Shown here: piece by piece, positions 27,539 to 37,239 of the stretch
Numbering within the stretch: the stretch's first letter is position 1
How the letters are laid out: the number at the start of each line of letters is the position of its first letter
Program-made: the position numbers and the translations under genes
Notes under the pieces: generated by a model
What the model was told of the DNA's origin: nothing
Databases searched by the model: none
What the model saw: the letters and a program-made list of their open reading frames with translations, nothing else
Assembly: GCF_947502895.1 (NCBI RefSeq)
Contig: NZ_CANNBM010000003.1
Coordinates: forward strand, 310,001 to 374,000
DNA: 64,000 bases
Reading direction: 5' to 3'
Source: an uncultured Sulfitobacter sp.
GTDB taxonomy: Bacteria > Pseudomonadota > Alphaproteobacteria > Rhodobacterales > Rhodobacteraceae

Positions 27539-29332
27539 GTGGTGTATCAGTCATTTGAGGTCACGGCCCGACCCGAGCAAGGCCCTCCGCGGCTGGAACA
27601 GCTGCGGGCGGGGATTGCACAGGCGAAGCTGGACGGATTTATTGTGCCGCGCGCAGATGCCCATCAAGGCGAATACGTTGCAGCGCGTGATGCGCGGCTC
27701 GCGTGGCTAAGCGGGTTTACCGGATCGGCGGGTTTCTGTGTCGTCCTGACATCTATCGCGGGCGTGTTCATCGACGGGCGTTACCGTACGCAGGTTAAGG
27801 CGCAGGTCGCTGATGTATTTACCCCTGTTCCGTGGCCCGAAATCTCTATGGCCCAATGGCTGCGCACTCAGATGCCAGATGGCGGGCGGGTCGGGTTTGA
27901 CCCGTGGCTACATACGGTTGACCAGATCAACCAGACCACAGCCGCTCTGGCGGGCAGCGGGATCGAACTGGTCCAGTCAAGCAACCTAGTCGATGCGATC
28001 TGGGACGATCAGCCCGCTCCTCCCATGGCTCCTGCAAAAATTCACCCCATAGAATTTGCGGGCGAAAGTCATCAGGACAAGCGCGCACGCCTGTCCCAGA
28101 CGCTGATCGACGCAGGCGAGCGTGCAGCGGTTATCACCCTGCCCGATAGCCTGTGCTGGCTGCTCAACATTCGTGGTGCCGATGTAGAGCGTAACCCCGT
28201 GTTGCAGGGTTTTGGCATATTGCACAGCGACGGTTCGGTTGATCTGTTTGCCGCCCCGCAAAAGTTCAAGGGGTTGGAGGAGCATCTGGGCGCTGATGTC
28301 CGTCTGCAGCCTCAGGAGGCGTTTTTGTCAGCCCTGAGCGCATTGGAAGGGCCTGTGCGCATCGACGCATCGACCGCGCCGCAAATTGTTGCCGACACTC
28401 TGGGAGAGCGGGCAACACATGGCGCAGAGCCGTGCGCGCTGCCCAAAGCGTGCAAGAATGGTGCAGAGATCGAAGGCGCTGCACAAGCACATCTGCGCGA
28501 TGGCGCCGCTATGGTCGAGATGCTTTGCTGGTTGGATGCACAAGCACCTGGCAGCATTTCCGAAACGCAAGTGGTCAGCCAACTGGAGCAGTTCCGCCGC
28601 CGTGACAACGGCTTGCAGGATATAAGCTTTGAGACAATCGCAGGCACTGGTCCCAACGGGGCGATCATGCACTACCGCGTGACCGAGGAAACAGACACGA
28701 CGCTGGAAGACGGGCACCTGATCGTGCTCGACAGTGGCGGGCAGTATCTGGACGGCACGACTGATATCACCCGTACAATTGCCATTGGCACGCCCCCGTC
28801 GGAAGCCTGCGCCGCCTTTACCCGCGTTTTAGCAGGCATGATCGCGATGAGCCGCCTGCGCTGGCCACGCGGTCTTGCCGGTGCGCATATCGAAGCGATC
28901 GGGCGTATGCCCCTCTGGCTGGCAGGACAGGACTTTGACCACGGGTTGGGTCATGGCGTTGGTGCCTATCTCAGCGTCCACGAAGGCCCCCAACGGTTGA
29001 GCCGCATCAGCCATGTACCGCTGGAAACAGGCATGATCCTGAGCAATGAGCCAGGTTATTACCGTGAAGGGGCTTTTGGCATCCGGCTGGAGAACCTTCT
29101 GGTCGTGCAAGACGCTCCCGCGCTGAACGGCGGTGATGCCCACCGCGACATGCTGGAATGGCGTACGCTGGCCTATGCGCCTATCGACCGCCGCTTGATT
29201 GTGCCCGAAATGCTGGACCCTGACGCGCGTGCATGGTTGAATACCTACCACGCAGAGGTTGCGGCAAAGATTGGCCCGCGTGTATCGGACGCGGCGAAAG
29301 AGTGGCTATTGGCCGCCACTGCACTAATTTGA
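27539..29332 (+). CDS. Xaa-Pro aminopeptidase (M24B, aminopeptidase P type)
   Basis: Dinuclear metallopeptidase that removes N-terminal residues before proline. 597 residues: two creatinase-like N-terminal domains then the pita-bread catalytic domain. All five metal ligands are visible: Asp398 and Asp409 (LDSGG...TTDITRT), His472 (GHGVG), Glu504 (NEPGYY) and Glu518 (RLENLLV). The GTG at 27539 is the longest frame; a second GTG at 27542 has better spacing to the GGAGGG site. The protein is of the long eukaryote-like form and lies 43 bases past cobT, probably its own or a shared transcript. Confidence 0.94.
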   Translation: MVYQSFEVTARPEQGPPRLEQLRAGIAQAKLDGFIVPRADAHQGEYVAARDARLAWLSGFTGSAGFCVVLTSIAGVFIDGRYRTQVKAQVADVFTPVPWPEISMAQWLRTQMPDGGRVGFDPWLHTVDQINQTTAALAGSGIELVQSSNLVDAIWDDQPAPPMAPAKIHPIEFAGESHQDKRARLSQTLIDAGERAAVITLPDSLCWLLNIRGADVERNPVLQGFGILHSDGSVDLFAAPQKFKGLEEHLGADVRLQPQEAFLSALSALEGPVRIDASTAPQIVADTLGERATHGAEPCALPKACKNGAEIEGAAQAHLRDGAAMVEMLCWLDAQAPGSISETQVVSQLEQFRRRDNGLQDISFETIAGTGPNGAIMHYRVTEETDTTLEDGHLIVLDSGGQYLDGTTDITRTIAIGTPPSEACAAFTRVLAGMIAMSRLRWPRGLAGAHIEAIGRMPLWLAGQDFDHGLGHGVGAYLSVHEGPQRLSRISHVPLETGMILSNEPGYYREGAFGIRLENLLVVQDAPALNGGDAHRDMLEWRTLAYAPIDRRLIVPEMLDPDARAWLNTYHAEVAAKIGPRVSDAAKEWLLAATALI

Positions 29333-29368
29333 TCTCAACCAGAGCAAGACATTCAAGGGGAGCGCACC

Positions 29369-29713
29369 ATGATAGGTAATATCAAAATCCATACATCGGC
29401 GGATACATGGACCGTCCGTGCCGGTGGCGCCGTCTTGGGCGAAAGCAGCAATGCGCTGGAGCTGGTCGAAGGCGACAATGCGCCTGTTGTCTATTTCCCC
29501 CGCGAAGACATCGCGATGGCCTTTCTTGACCCCAGCGACAAGACTTCGCACTGCCCTATCAAGGGCGATGCGCGGTATTTCAGTGTGGTGACCAAAAGCA
29601 GAACGCTCGACAATGTCGTATGGTCATTTGAGGCGCCGAATGATGCCGCTGCACAGCTGAAAGACCACCTTGCCTTCCACAGCGTCGAAGAAGTCACAAT
29701 CGAAAAAATCTAA
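29369..29713 (+). CDS. DUF427 domain protein
   Basis: 114-residue protein wholly made of one DUF427 (beta-barrel) domain, including the typical VVYFPREDI and HCPIKGDARYFSV with the SVEEV end. The function of the family is unknown; it occurs in many bacteria and fungi. AAGGGGAGC ribosome site. It lies 36 bases behind the aminopeptidase gene and is likely cotranscribed; convergent with the ClC gene. Confidence 0.9.
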   Translation: MIGNIKIHTSADTWTVRAGGAVLGESSNALELVEGDNAPVVYFPREDIAMAFLDPSDKTSHCPIKGDARYFSVVTKSRTLDNVVWSFEAPNDAAAQLKDHLAFHSVEEVTIEKI

Positions 29714-29744
29714 GGGCAGCGAACCCGAGGCTGGCGTCAGCCGC

Positions 29745-31436
29745 TCAGGAGTGCTCTTCTGCTGCGGTGGCCGCCAATGCGCGGTTGTATGCACGCAGAG
29801 CATCCACATGGAACAACGCACCCAACAGTTCGGGCGGGGCCGCATCTGCAGATAGTGTTACAACAGGCAGGAATTGCACGCCCGTTTTCTCGAAAATCGG
29901 GATCGCCGTTTCAAGCGTGGCTGCACCATCAATGTAGAGACCTTCGCCAATCATTTCCCAACATCTCTCATCATCTGCCGCGCGCGGATGATCTGCTGTG
30001 CGCATGGTTTTGGCGGCGGTGAACATCGCCAGAAGGTAAGCCTGCGGCCCAGCGGCAAGGTGAATGCCCCGCCGCTCAATCTGGGTCAGAAAGAAGCTGC
30101 GGTCGACCAGACGCGAAGCCAGTGCCGTTGACATGCTGACCGCCACCATAACGGCCAAACCTGTCTGCCAGTCGCCCGTCAGCTCAAACACAATCAATGT
30201 CGTCGAGATGGGCGCGCCGAGCACAGCCGCTGCCACTGCGCCCATCCCTGCAAGCGCATAGAGTGAGGTGGACCCCGAAACCTCGGGAAAAATGCCCGTC
30301 GCAATCAGACCGAAGGAGAGCCCCACAAGCGCACCGATCATCAGCGAGGGCGAGAACACGCCACCGCCCATACGGCCACCCAGCGTTATTGCAACGGCAA
30401 GGACCTTTAGCACCGCAAAGACCGTGGCCTCGTGCAGCGCCAATTCCCCGGTTAAGGCCAGCGAGGTCGTCTCGTAACCCACGCCAATAATATGTGGAAA
30501 CCAAAGGGCTATGATACCCAGCAGCGCGCCCGCGACCATCGGGCGAAAATAGCGCGGTAATTTCAGAAAGGACTGCAAATGGTTGCCAATATCCTCGGCC
30601 CAGAACACAGCCCGCATCAAAACAACTGCCACCACACCGCAGGTAAGACCCAGAAGCAAAAATGCCGGTAACTCTACATAGAACTGAAGCTCGTTCAGGG
30701 TGGGTAGTTTGAATTCGGTCACACCCCCGAATTCGATGCGGTTGATCACTGTTCCCGCCGCGCTGGCAATCACGATGGGCGCAAATGCATGAACCGCAAA
30801 GTGCCTCAGTACCACTTCGAGTGCGAAAAGCGCACCCGCGATCGGCGCATTAAAGCTGGCCGAAACTGCCGCAGCCACTGCACAGCCCAGCAGATCACGG
30901 CCCGTGATCCCGTCTGCGTTGATGCGCCTGTTCACCCAAGTCGAGATCACAGCAGCAAGGTGCACAACTGGCCCCTCTCGCCCCGAGGATCCACCTGTGC
31001 CCAGCGTGACCATCGATGCCACAGCCGAGGCAAGCCCTGCCCGCGTCTCGACCCGACCATCATGCAGGGCCGATCCAACGATCACATCCGCGACCGAGCG
31101 CGCGCGCGCGTCCGGAGTGAAGTAATGCAAGATGATGCCCGTCACCAGACCACCAACAGTCGGGATCAGTACAATCCAGTACCAATCCAGCCCAGTGATA
31201 AAACTGTGCAAATATTGAACATCATCAGTACCATAGAGCGTTTGCTGCAACCAATTGATCCCTTTTCGGAAAAATAACGCCGCAAAACCTGCGGCGATAC
31301 CGATCAAAAGAGCGATAAACCAGAATGTAACCTTGCTCGGCCCTTTGTGGCGCAACACTTGCCAGCCGTCTTTACAGCTTGTCAGGGCCAATGTTGCCTG
31401 TTCGGCCAAAAACGATTTGCGGGGTGGCTCGGTCAT
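29745..31436 (-). CDS. ClC-family chloride channel/antiporter with CBS-like tail
   Basis: 563 residues. The ClC transport domain spans about residues 35-440 with the selectivity motifs GSSGREGP (Glu154 is the external gate), and GGRMGGGVFSPSLM (GxFxP), plus the tyrosine segment before the end (TSLYALAGMGAV). A C-terminal cytoplasmic part of about 100 residues includes one recognisable CBS-like unit (ETAIPIFEKTGVQFLPVV). Whether it is a channel or Cl-/H+ antiporter is not decided by the gate alone. Placed downstream of recN in the same direction. Confidence 0.9.
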   Translation of the reverse strand: MTEPPRKSFLAEQATLALTSCKDGWQVLRHKGPSKVTFWFIALLIGIAAGFAALFFRKGINWLQQTLYGTDDVQYLHSFITGLDWYWIVLIPTVGGLVTGIILHYFTPDARARSVADVIVGSALHDGRVETRAGLASAVASMVTLGTGGSSGREGPVVHLAAVISTWVNRRINADGITGRDLLGCAVAAAVSASFNAPIAGALFALEVVLRHFAVHAFAPIVIASAAGTVINRIEFGGVTEFKLPTLNELQFYVELPAFLLLGLTCGVVAVVLMRAVFWAEDIGNHLQSFLKLPRYFRPMVAGALLGIIALWFPHIIGVGYETTSLALTGELALHEATVFAVLKVLAVAITLGGRMGGGVFSPSLMIGALVGLSFGLIATGIFPEVSGSTSLYALAGMGAVAAAVLGAPISTTLIVFELTGDWQTGLAVMVAVSMSTALASRLVDRSFFLTQIERRGIHLAAGPQAYLLAMFTAAKTMRTADHPRAADDERCWEMIGEGLYIDGAATLETAIPIFEKTGVQFLPVVTLSADAAPPELLGALFHVDALRAYNRALAATAAEEHS

Positions 31437-31494
31437 ATGCGCATGTGGCCCGCACGGGCCGGGCCATGCGGCCGCGCGTATTGCACAGCAGCAA

Positions 31495-33144
31495 TCACGC
31501 GCTCAAAAGCGCGCGGGCGGCATCACGGGCCGCGTCGGTGATAGTATCGCCTGCAACCATGCGCGCCACTTCGTCGACACGCTCTTCCACACTCAAGGGG
31601 ACTACATTTGTAGTTGTCATGCCTTTTGTGACCGATTTTTCGACCCGCCAATGATGCGCACCCAGTGCCGCCACTTGCGGCGAATGGGTGACAACCAGCA
31701 CTTGGCCCTCTTGTGCAATCGCGGCCAGACGGCGCCCGACAGCATCAGCAGTGGCACCGCCAACGCCGCGGTCGATCTCGTCGAATATCAGCGTCAGGCC
31801 CGATTGGCCTTGGGTAAGGCATACTTTGAGCGCGAGCAAAAAGCGGCTTAGCTCGCCGCCCGAGGCGATCTTGTTTAGCGGTCCCGCAGGCGCGCCAGGG
31901 TTCGTTGCCACGGTGAATGAAACCGCATCGCGGCCCTCCGGCCCCTCGCTCTCTGGCGTAATCTGGGTGGCAAACACTGCCCGTTCCATCTTCAACGGTG
32001 CAAGCTCTGCGCTGACGGCCTTGTCCAGCTTGGCAGCCGCTTTGCCACGGGCAGAAGTCAAAGCAGCGGCGGCAGCATCATAAGCCTGCTCTGCGGCGGC
32101 AACTTCGGCCCGCAATTTTGCCTGCTCTGCCTCTCCTGCGTCTAACGCACCCAACTTGGCACGCAAGGTATCTGCAAAGCCTGCCAATTCATCAGGTTGA
32201 ACGTCGTGCTTGCGCGCAAGGCCCCGAATGGCAAAAAGGCGCTCTTCGGTGTCTTCAAGCTCATGCGGATCAAAAGACATGAATTCAATCGCCGCCACGA
32301 CCCCCTCCATGGCGGTATCAAGCTCGACCATCGCGCGGTTGAGCGCCGCCATAGGCTCTTCCAGCATCCCTTCGGCGCGCGCTGCCGCCCCGTCAAGCCA
32401 GCGAAACGCATCGGCCAGCTGCGCCTCTGCGCCGCTCTGGCCCATCGCTTCGTAGGCATTGACCACATCGGCGCGGATCTTCTCGGCCCCTTGCATGGTG
32501 CGGCGCTTGACGTCCAACGCGGCTTCTTCGCCTTCTTCGGGGTTTAGCTTGTCCAGCTCCGCCACAGCATAGCGCAGGAACTCTTCCTCGGCGCGAATCT
32601 CGTTCTGAATTTTCTCTGCAGCCGCGAGCGCTTTGCGGGTACGGGCCATATCCGACCACGCGGTGCGCACGGCGGCACGCTGTTTGTCCAGCACACCAAA
32701 CGCGTCCAGAATACTGCGGTGCCCACGCGGGTTCAGCAATCCGCGATCATCGTGCTGGCCGTGCAATTCAACCAGTGTCTCACTCAGCGCGCGCAGCACT
32801 TCGCCAGAACAGCGGCGGTCATTGACCCATGCCGTTTTGCGCCCCTCGGCTGTATTGATCCGCCGCAAGATCAGCTCGTCCCCGCCAGGCAAGCCTGCTT
32901 CGGCCAGCACCGCACGGGCAGGATGGCCTTCGGCTAGATCAAACCATGCGGTCACTTCGCCCTGTGCCGCGCCTTGGCGGACCAGATCAGCACGCCCGCG
33001 CCAGCCCAGCACAAAGCCCAGACTGTCCAACAAGATCGACTTGCCTGCGCCCGTCTCTCCTGTCAGCACATTGAGACCCGACTGGAAGTTCAACTCCAGC
33101 CGCTCAATGATCAGCATGTCGGATATATCAAGACCGCGCAGCAT
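31495..33144 (-). CDS. recN: DNA repair protein RecN
   Basis: SMC-like ATPase for double-strand break repair, 549 residues. Walker A GETGAGKS is at 29-36, long helical arms with many Glu/Ala/Lys in the middle, and the ABC signature LSRFLLALKV plus Walker B LIFDEIDRGVGG near residues 430-460. It is the last gene of the dcw/lpxC/bamD run; its start lies 36 bases past the bamD stop, so cotranscription is likely. In many alphaproteobacteria ligA follows; here a ClC gene follows instead. Confidence 0.96.
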   Translation of the reverse strand: MLRGLDISDMLIIERLELNFQSGLNVLTGETGAGKSILLDSLGFVLGWRGRADLVRQGAAQGEVTAWFDLAEGHPARAVLAEAGLPGGDELILRRINTAEGRKTAWVNDRRCSGEVLRALSETLVELHGQHDDRGLLNPRGHRSILDAFGVLDKQRAAVRTAWSDMARTRKALAAAEKIQNEIRAEEEFLRYAVAELDKLNPEEGEEAALDVKRRTMQGAEKIRADVVNAYEAMGQSGAEAQLADAFRWLDGAAARAEGMLEEPMAALNRAMVELDTAMEGVVAAIEFMSFDPHELEDTEERLFAIRGLARKHDVQPDELAGFADTLRAKLGALDAGEAEQAKLRAEVAAAEQAYDAAAAALTSARGKAAAKLDKAVSAELAPLKMERAVFATQITPESEGPEGRDAVSFTVATNPGAPAGPLNKIASGGELSRFLLALKVCLTQGQSGLTLIFDEIDRGVGGATADAVGRRLAAIAQEGQVLVVTHSPQVAALGAHHWRVEKSVTKGMTTTNVVPLSVEERVDEVARMVAGDTITDAARDAARALLSA

Positions 33145-33180
33145 TATCGCATTTCCGTCCCCAGCACGGGCGCGCCCACC

Positions 33181-34053
33181 TTAAATCCAGTCGCCTTTCA
33201 GCGTCTGACGGTAAATGGAAGACAACCAGTTGTTTCCGAAGGATTTCAGCTCTAGCCCGCGCCCGGTCAGCAGCTTGTAGCTGTCCTCATACCAATCGGT
33301 CGAACGATAGTTATGGCCCAGAATAGCGCCCGCAGTCTGTGCTTCATCCGTGAGACCAAGGCTCAGGTACGCCTCTACCAGACGGTGCAAGGCCTCTGCC
33401 GTATGAGTGGTTGTCTGAAAATCCTCGACAACAACACGGAAGCGGTTGATCGCTGCTGTATGGTGGTCACGGCGCAGATAGTAGCGGCCGATTTCCATTT
33501 CCTTGCCCGCAAGGTGGTCAAACGCCAGATCGAATTTCAGGATCGACGCACTCGCATATTCGCTATCGGGATACCGCTCGATCACTTGGCGCAGCGATTG
33601 TAGTGCCTGAAAGGTCAGGCCCTGATCGCGGCCAACATCGTCGATCTGGTCATAGTAACTGAGCGCAAGCAGATAGGCGGCGTAGGCGGCATCGTCATCA
33701 TCGGGGTAGAAATCGATGAAACGCTGCGCAGCCGAACGGCTATTGGGGTAATCTGCGTCTTGGTGATAGGCAAAAGCTTGCATAATCAGCGCGCGTTTGG
33801 CCCATTCCGAATAAGGGTAAAGTCGTTCAATTTCAGCGAAATAGAAGGCCCCTTCGGCAGGGCGCTTGCGGTTCAACTCAAACTCGCCACGCTCGAAAAT
33901 CTGTTCGGGCGTGTAGGTTTCAAGCGGGATTTCCTGCGGATTGAAGAAGTTGTTCGTGAACCGACCCGCGTCGCGCGACCCGCCACAAGCACTTAATGCC
34001 GCTACAGCCACCAGCGTGACGGAAAGACGTCTTGCAGACCTTCCAAAACCCAT
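33181..34053 (-). CDS. bamD: Outer membrane assembly lipoprotein BamD
   Basis: Lipoprotein of the BAM complex, which folds outer-membrane beta-barrels. 290 residues, with signal peptide and lipobox LSAC, lipidated Cys23 after RRLSVTLVAVAA. The mature part is a TPR solenoid with typical BamD lines YNEGLELLNKRRPAEGAFYF-like (here FELNRKRPAEGAFYFAEIERLYPYSEWA) and repeated RYPDSEYASASIL. Placed between lpxC and recN, the usual alphaproteobacterial order. Confidence 0.95.
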   Translation of the reverse strand: MGFGRSARRLSVTLVAVAALSACGGSRDAGRFTNNFFNPQEIPLETYTPEQIFERGEFELNRKRPAEGAFYFAEIERLYPYSEWAKRALIMQAFAYHQDADYPNSRSAAQRFIDFYPDDDDAAYAAYLLALSYYDQIDDVGRDQGLTFQALQSLRQVIERYPDSEYASASILKFDLAFDHLAGKEMEIGRYYLRRDHHTAAINRFRVVVEDFQTTTHTAEALHRLVEAYLSLGLTDEAQTAGAILGHNYRSTDWYEDSYKLLTGRGLELKSFGNNWLSSIYRQTLKGDWI

Positions 34054-34163
34054 CCTTGGCTATCCTTATTCTCTTACCGCACATACATTTCAGGAGTTTG
34101 CCTCCTGTTTGGGTATGGTGTTAGCACACTATTTACCGGTGCAAAACGCCCATTTCCTACTTT

Positions 34164-34193
34164 GTAAAAAAGCCCGCAGACTGTGCTGCGGGC
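34164..34193 (-). terminator. Rho-independent terminator of lpxC
   Basis: GCCCGCAG (34172-34179) pairs with CTGCGGGC (34186-34193); on the minus strand the stem is followed by TTTTTTAC. It lies 31 bases past the lpxC stop, so bamD-recN need their own promoter. Confidence 0.9.
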
Positions 34194-34223
34194 GGGGTCT
34201 TTCTATCAAGCTTAATCCGCAGC

Positions 34224-35147
34224 TCAGGCAACCGCTGGAATTTCATCCCAGACCAGACCATGACCAGGCAAACGCGCAGCCATCGCACCGTCACATTGCA
34301 CCAGACGCACAGCACCGGGGGTAGCAAACAGTGCACGCAACAGGGTGTTTGTTAGCGAGTGCCCTGCCCGTACGCCTGTGTAATGGCCCAGCAAGGGCGC
34401 ACCGGCCAACGCGAGATCACCCAATGCATCCAGCATCTTATGGCGCACAGGCTCGTCCGTGTGGCGCAGGCCACCGGGGCTGAGCACCGCGTCACCGTCA
34501 AAGACGACTGCATTCTCGCCTGCTTCACCACCCAAGGCCAAACCGTTGGCTTGCATCGCATCCACATCCGCCTGACGACAAAAGGTGCGGCTGTCACACA
34601 GCTCACGGGCGAAAGAGCCGTTGTTCATGACCAGCGACTTTTGCTGATGTCCGATAGCGGCGTCTGCGAAATCAATTTCAAAGTCGATACGCAGCGTGTC
34701 ACAGGGCGCAATCGTGGCCGAGGCGTCGCCGTCACGCACGGTGACTTCTTTCAACACCTCGAACGCCATAACAGGAGCCGCCTGCATCTGCACACCCAGC
34801 GCCATGATACCGCGTACAAAAGGGGCTGCAGATCCATCAAGGATCGGTACTTCGGGGCCGTCAATCTCGACCAATGCGTTGTGAATCCCGCAGCCTGCAA
34901 GGGCGGCCATCAGATGCTCGACAGTCGAAACCTGCACACCAGCCGCATTCTCCAGCTTGGTGCACAATGGCGAACGGTTCACCGCATCCCAGCGCGCGGG
35001 GATCATGGGATCACCCAGCTGCACGTCAATACGTTTAAACCAGATACCAAAACCGGGGGCCGCAGGGCGCACTGTTGCTGTCGCAGGTTTACCTGAGTGC
35101 AGGCCTTTGCCTGCGAAGCTGATCGCTGTCTTTACGGTATTCTGCAC
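34224..35147 (-). CDS. lpxC: UDP-3-O-acyl-N-acetylglucosamine deacetylase
   Basis: Zinc deacetylase that commits UDP-acyl-GlcNAc to lipid A. 307 residues. Zinc ligands His78 (TVEHLMAAL), His236 and Asp240 (HKMLDALGD), and the catalytic His263 (GHSLTN) are in place. It starts with GTG at 35147 after a GAGGA site. Located downstream of ftsZ behind a terminator, ends at its own terminator, and so is a single-gene unit, the common alphaproteobacterial position after ftsZ. Confidence 0.97.
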   Translation of the reverse strand: MQNTVKTAISFAGKGLHSGKPATATVRPAAPGFGIWFKRIDVQLGDPMIPARWDAVNRSPLCTKLENAAGVQVSTVEHLMAALAGCGIHNALVEIDGPEVPILDGSAAPFVRGIMALGVQMQAAPVMAFEVLKEVTVRDGDASATIAPCDTLRIDFEIDFADAAIGHQQKSLVMNNGSFARELCDSRTFCRQADVDAMQANGLALGGEAGENAVVFDGDAVLSPGGLRHTDEPVRHKMLDALGDLALAGAPLLGHYTGVRAGHSLTNTLLRALFATPGAVRLVQCDGAMAARLPGHGLVWDEIPAVA

Positions 35148-35308
35148 GCTGCCGTCCTCGGGTTTTGATTCAAGTTTGCACTTGATTAACCCATAAATAC
35201 GAAGTGGGTTGCGTGCTTACAAATCAATCATTGCAACCAACTGAAACATCCCTGTCACAATTCAGCGCAACGCCGCCGTGAACGCGGCAACACCTTGTAA
35301 TTATAACG

Positions 35309-35331
35309 AAAAAGACCGCCCAAGGGCGGCC
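35309..35331 (-). terminator. Terminator of ftsZ
   Basis: GACCGCCC (35314-35321) and GGGCGGCC (35324-35331) form a stem of about seven pairs; on the minus strand it is followed by TTTTT (35313-35309). It lies 25 bases past the ftsZ stop and marks the end of the division gene run. Confidence 0.75.
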
Positions 35332-35355
35332 TTCTCTATCACGAAATCAGTGTGA

Positions 35356-37065
35356 TTAGTTTGCTTGACGGCGCAAGAAAGCCGGGATTTCGATGCGTTC
35401 CTGCTCTGGATCGGCTTCCTGACGGGGCTGTGGTGCAGCCGCTGTCTGCTGGCTTTGCACAGGCGGTTGCTGGCGCGCGGGCTGTGCGGGGGCTGCTGCG
35501 CGTGGCTGTGCATCCCCTTCTTGCGTACCTGTCATCCGGTTGATCAGAGAGTTGATACCAAAACGTGGACGCTCCCCATGTGCTGTAGGCGCAGCCGCCT
35601 GTGGCTGCTGCTGCTGTTGCGGCGCTGGTGCCGCTGCACGGGGCTGCTGCTCGGCTGCGGGTGCGGCACGCTGGGCTGCAGCGCGCAGGCGGGCCATTGC
35701 TTCGGGTGACGGTGTGCCTGGCGTTGGAGCGCGGGGCGCAACAAAGCTTTCGGCCGGCGCTTCGATTTGCTCTGGCTGCGGCTCGTAGGATGCAGGCTCT
35801 GGCGTGTAGGCGGGGGGCGGCAGATCATCTGCTACGTCCCGCACCGGCTCATAGCGGCGGCCTTCAAACATGTCGCGCGTATTTTCAGTGCGCGCAGCCT
35901 GCTGGGGCGCCTCATCAAAGAAGCTTGGAGTTTGCGGCTCTTCTACCACCTCAGCAGTGGCAACGGCTGCTGCTGCAATCGGTGCGCGCGCAGGCTCTGG
36001 CGCAGGTGCCGGAGCGGGCTGCGTTGCCTCTTCCAGTACTTCATTGCTCAGCGGCCGTGACATGGAGCGGCGTGGCACTGGGATATCGGTATTCACGTCC
36101 AGCGCATCAATCCCTGTTGCAACAACGCTTACGCGCATCAGACCACCCATGCCGGTATCCAGCGTGGAGCCCACGATGATATTGGCCTCCGGATCGACTT
36201 CTTCACGGATGCGGTTGGCGGCTTCGTCCAGTTCGAACAGGGTGAGGTCTTCGCCACCTGTGATATTGATCAGAACGCCTTTGGCACCGCGCAGGCTGAT
36301 TTCGTCCAGCAGCGGGTTGGCGATAGCGGCCTCTGCGGCTTTGATCGCACGATCTTCGCCATCGGATTCACCAGTGCCCATCATCGCCTTGCCCATCTCG
36401 TCCATTACGGCGCGAACATCGGCAAAGTCGAGGTTGATAAGGCCAGGACGGACCATAAGGTCGGTTACACCTTTGACACCCTGATACAGAACGTCGTCAG
36501 CCATACTGAAGGCTTCGGTGAATGTGGTTTTCTCATTGGCCAGACGGAACAGGTTCTGGTTGGGAATGATTATCAGGGTATCGACGACCTTTTGCAGAGC
36601 CTCGACGCCCTCTTCGGCCTGACGCATACGCTTTGCGCCCTCAAACTGGAACGGCTTGGTCACAACGCCGACTGTCAGTACGCCCAATTCGCGTGCGGCC
36701 TGTGCGATAATCGGTGCAGCGCCTGTTCCCGTGCCACCGCCCATACCGGCAGTGATAAAGCACATATGCGCGCCCGCCAGATGATCGACAATCTGTTCGA
36801 TGCTTTCTTCGGCAGCGGCAGCCCCTACTGTGGCACGCGCCCCAGCGCCCAGACCCTCGGTGACCTTGATGCCCAGCTGAACGCGGTTTTCTGCCTTGGC
36901 CTGCTGCAACGCTTGAGCGTCGGTGTTGGCTACAACAAAATCAACACCATCGAGGTTCTTCTCGATCATGTTGTTCACGGCGTTACCGCCTGCCCCGCCC
37001 ACACCAAAAACGGTAATGCGTGGCTTGAGGTCTTCTTGTCCCGGCATGGAGAGGTTCAAGGTCAT
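35356..37065 (-). CDS. ftsZ: Cell division protein FtsZ
   Basis: Tubulin-like GTPase that forms the Z ring. 569 residues from ATG 37065. The GTP signature GGGTGTG is at 109-115; the GTPase core ends near residue 320. A long disordered linker of about 240 residues rich in Ala, Pro, Gln and Glu follows, and the protein ends in the conserved FtsA/ZipA-binding peptide RIEIPAFLRRQAN. Alphaproteobacterial FtsZ usually has such a long linker. There is a 174-base gap before ftsA with AT-rich DNA that probably carries a promoter; a terminator follows ftsZ. Confidence 0.98.
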   Translation of the reverse strand: MTLNLSMPGQEDLKPRITVFGVGGAGGNAVNNMIEKNLDGVDFVVANTDAQALQQAKAENRVQLGIKVTEGLGAGARATVGAAAAEESIEQIVDHLAGAHMCFITAGMGGGTGTGAAPIIAQAARELGVLTVGVVTKPFQFEGAKRMRQAEEGVEALQKVVDTLIIIPNQNLFRLANEKTTFTEAFSMADDVLYQGVKGVTDLMVRPGLINLDFADVRAVMDEMGKAMMGTGESDGEDRAIKAAEAAIANPLLDEISLRGAKGVLINITGGEDLTLFELDEAANRIREEVDPEANIIVGSTLDTGMGGLMRVSVVATGIDALDVNTDIPVPRRSMSRPLSNEVLEEATQPAPAPAPEPARAPIAAAAVATAEVVEEPQTPSFFDEAPQQAARTENTRDMFEGRRYEPVRDVADDLPPPAYTPEPASYEPQPEQIEAPAESFVAPRAPTPGTPSPEAMARLRAAAQRAAPAAEQQPRAAAPAPQQQQQPQAAAPTAHGERPRFGINSLINRMTGTQEGDAQPRAAAPAQPARQQPPVQSQQTAAAPQPRQEADPEQERIEIPAFLRRQAN

Positions 37066-37239
37066 AAAGGTTCCGCCTGTTCTTTTTTGCCCGCACCGCG
37101 CGGGTCGTTTGTCCCAAATTTTATTAACTTTAGACGCCACCGCGCCTGTCGTCACGTAAAAAAGGCCATTTTGGCGCTAAATATAGGCAATTTTTCGCCA
37201 CTTTTTACCGTATCTCGTCAGCAACACCCGATATGGGGG

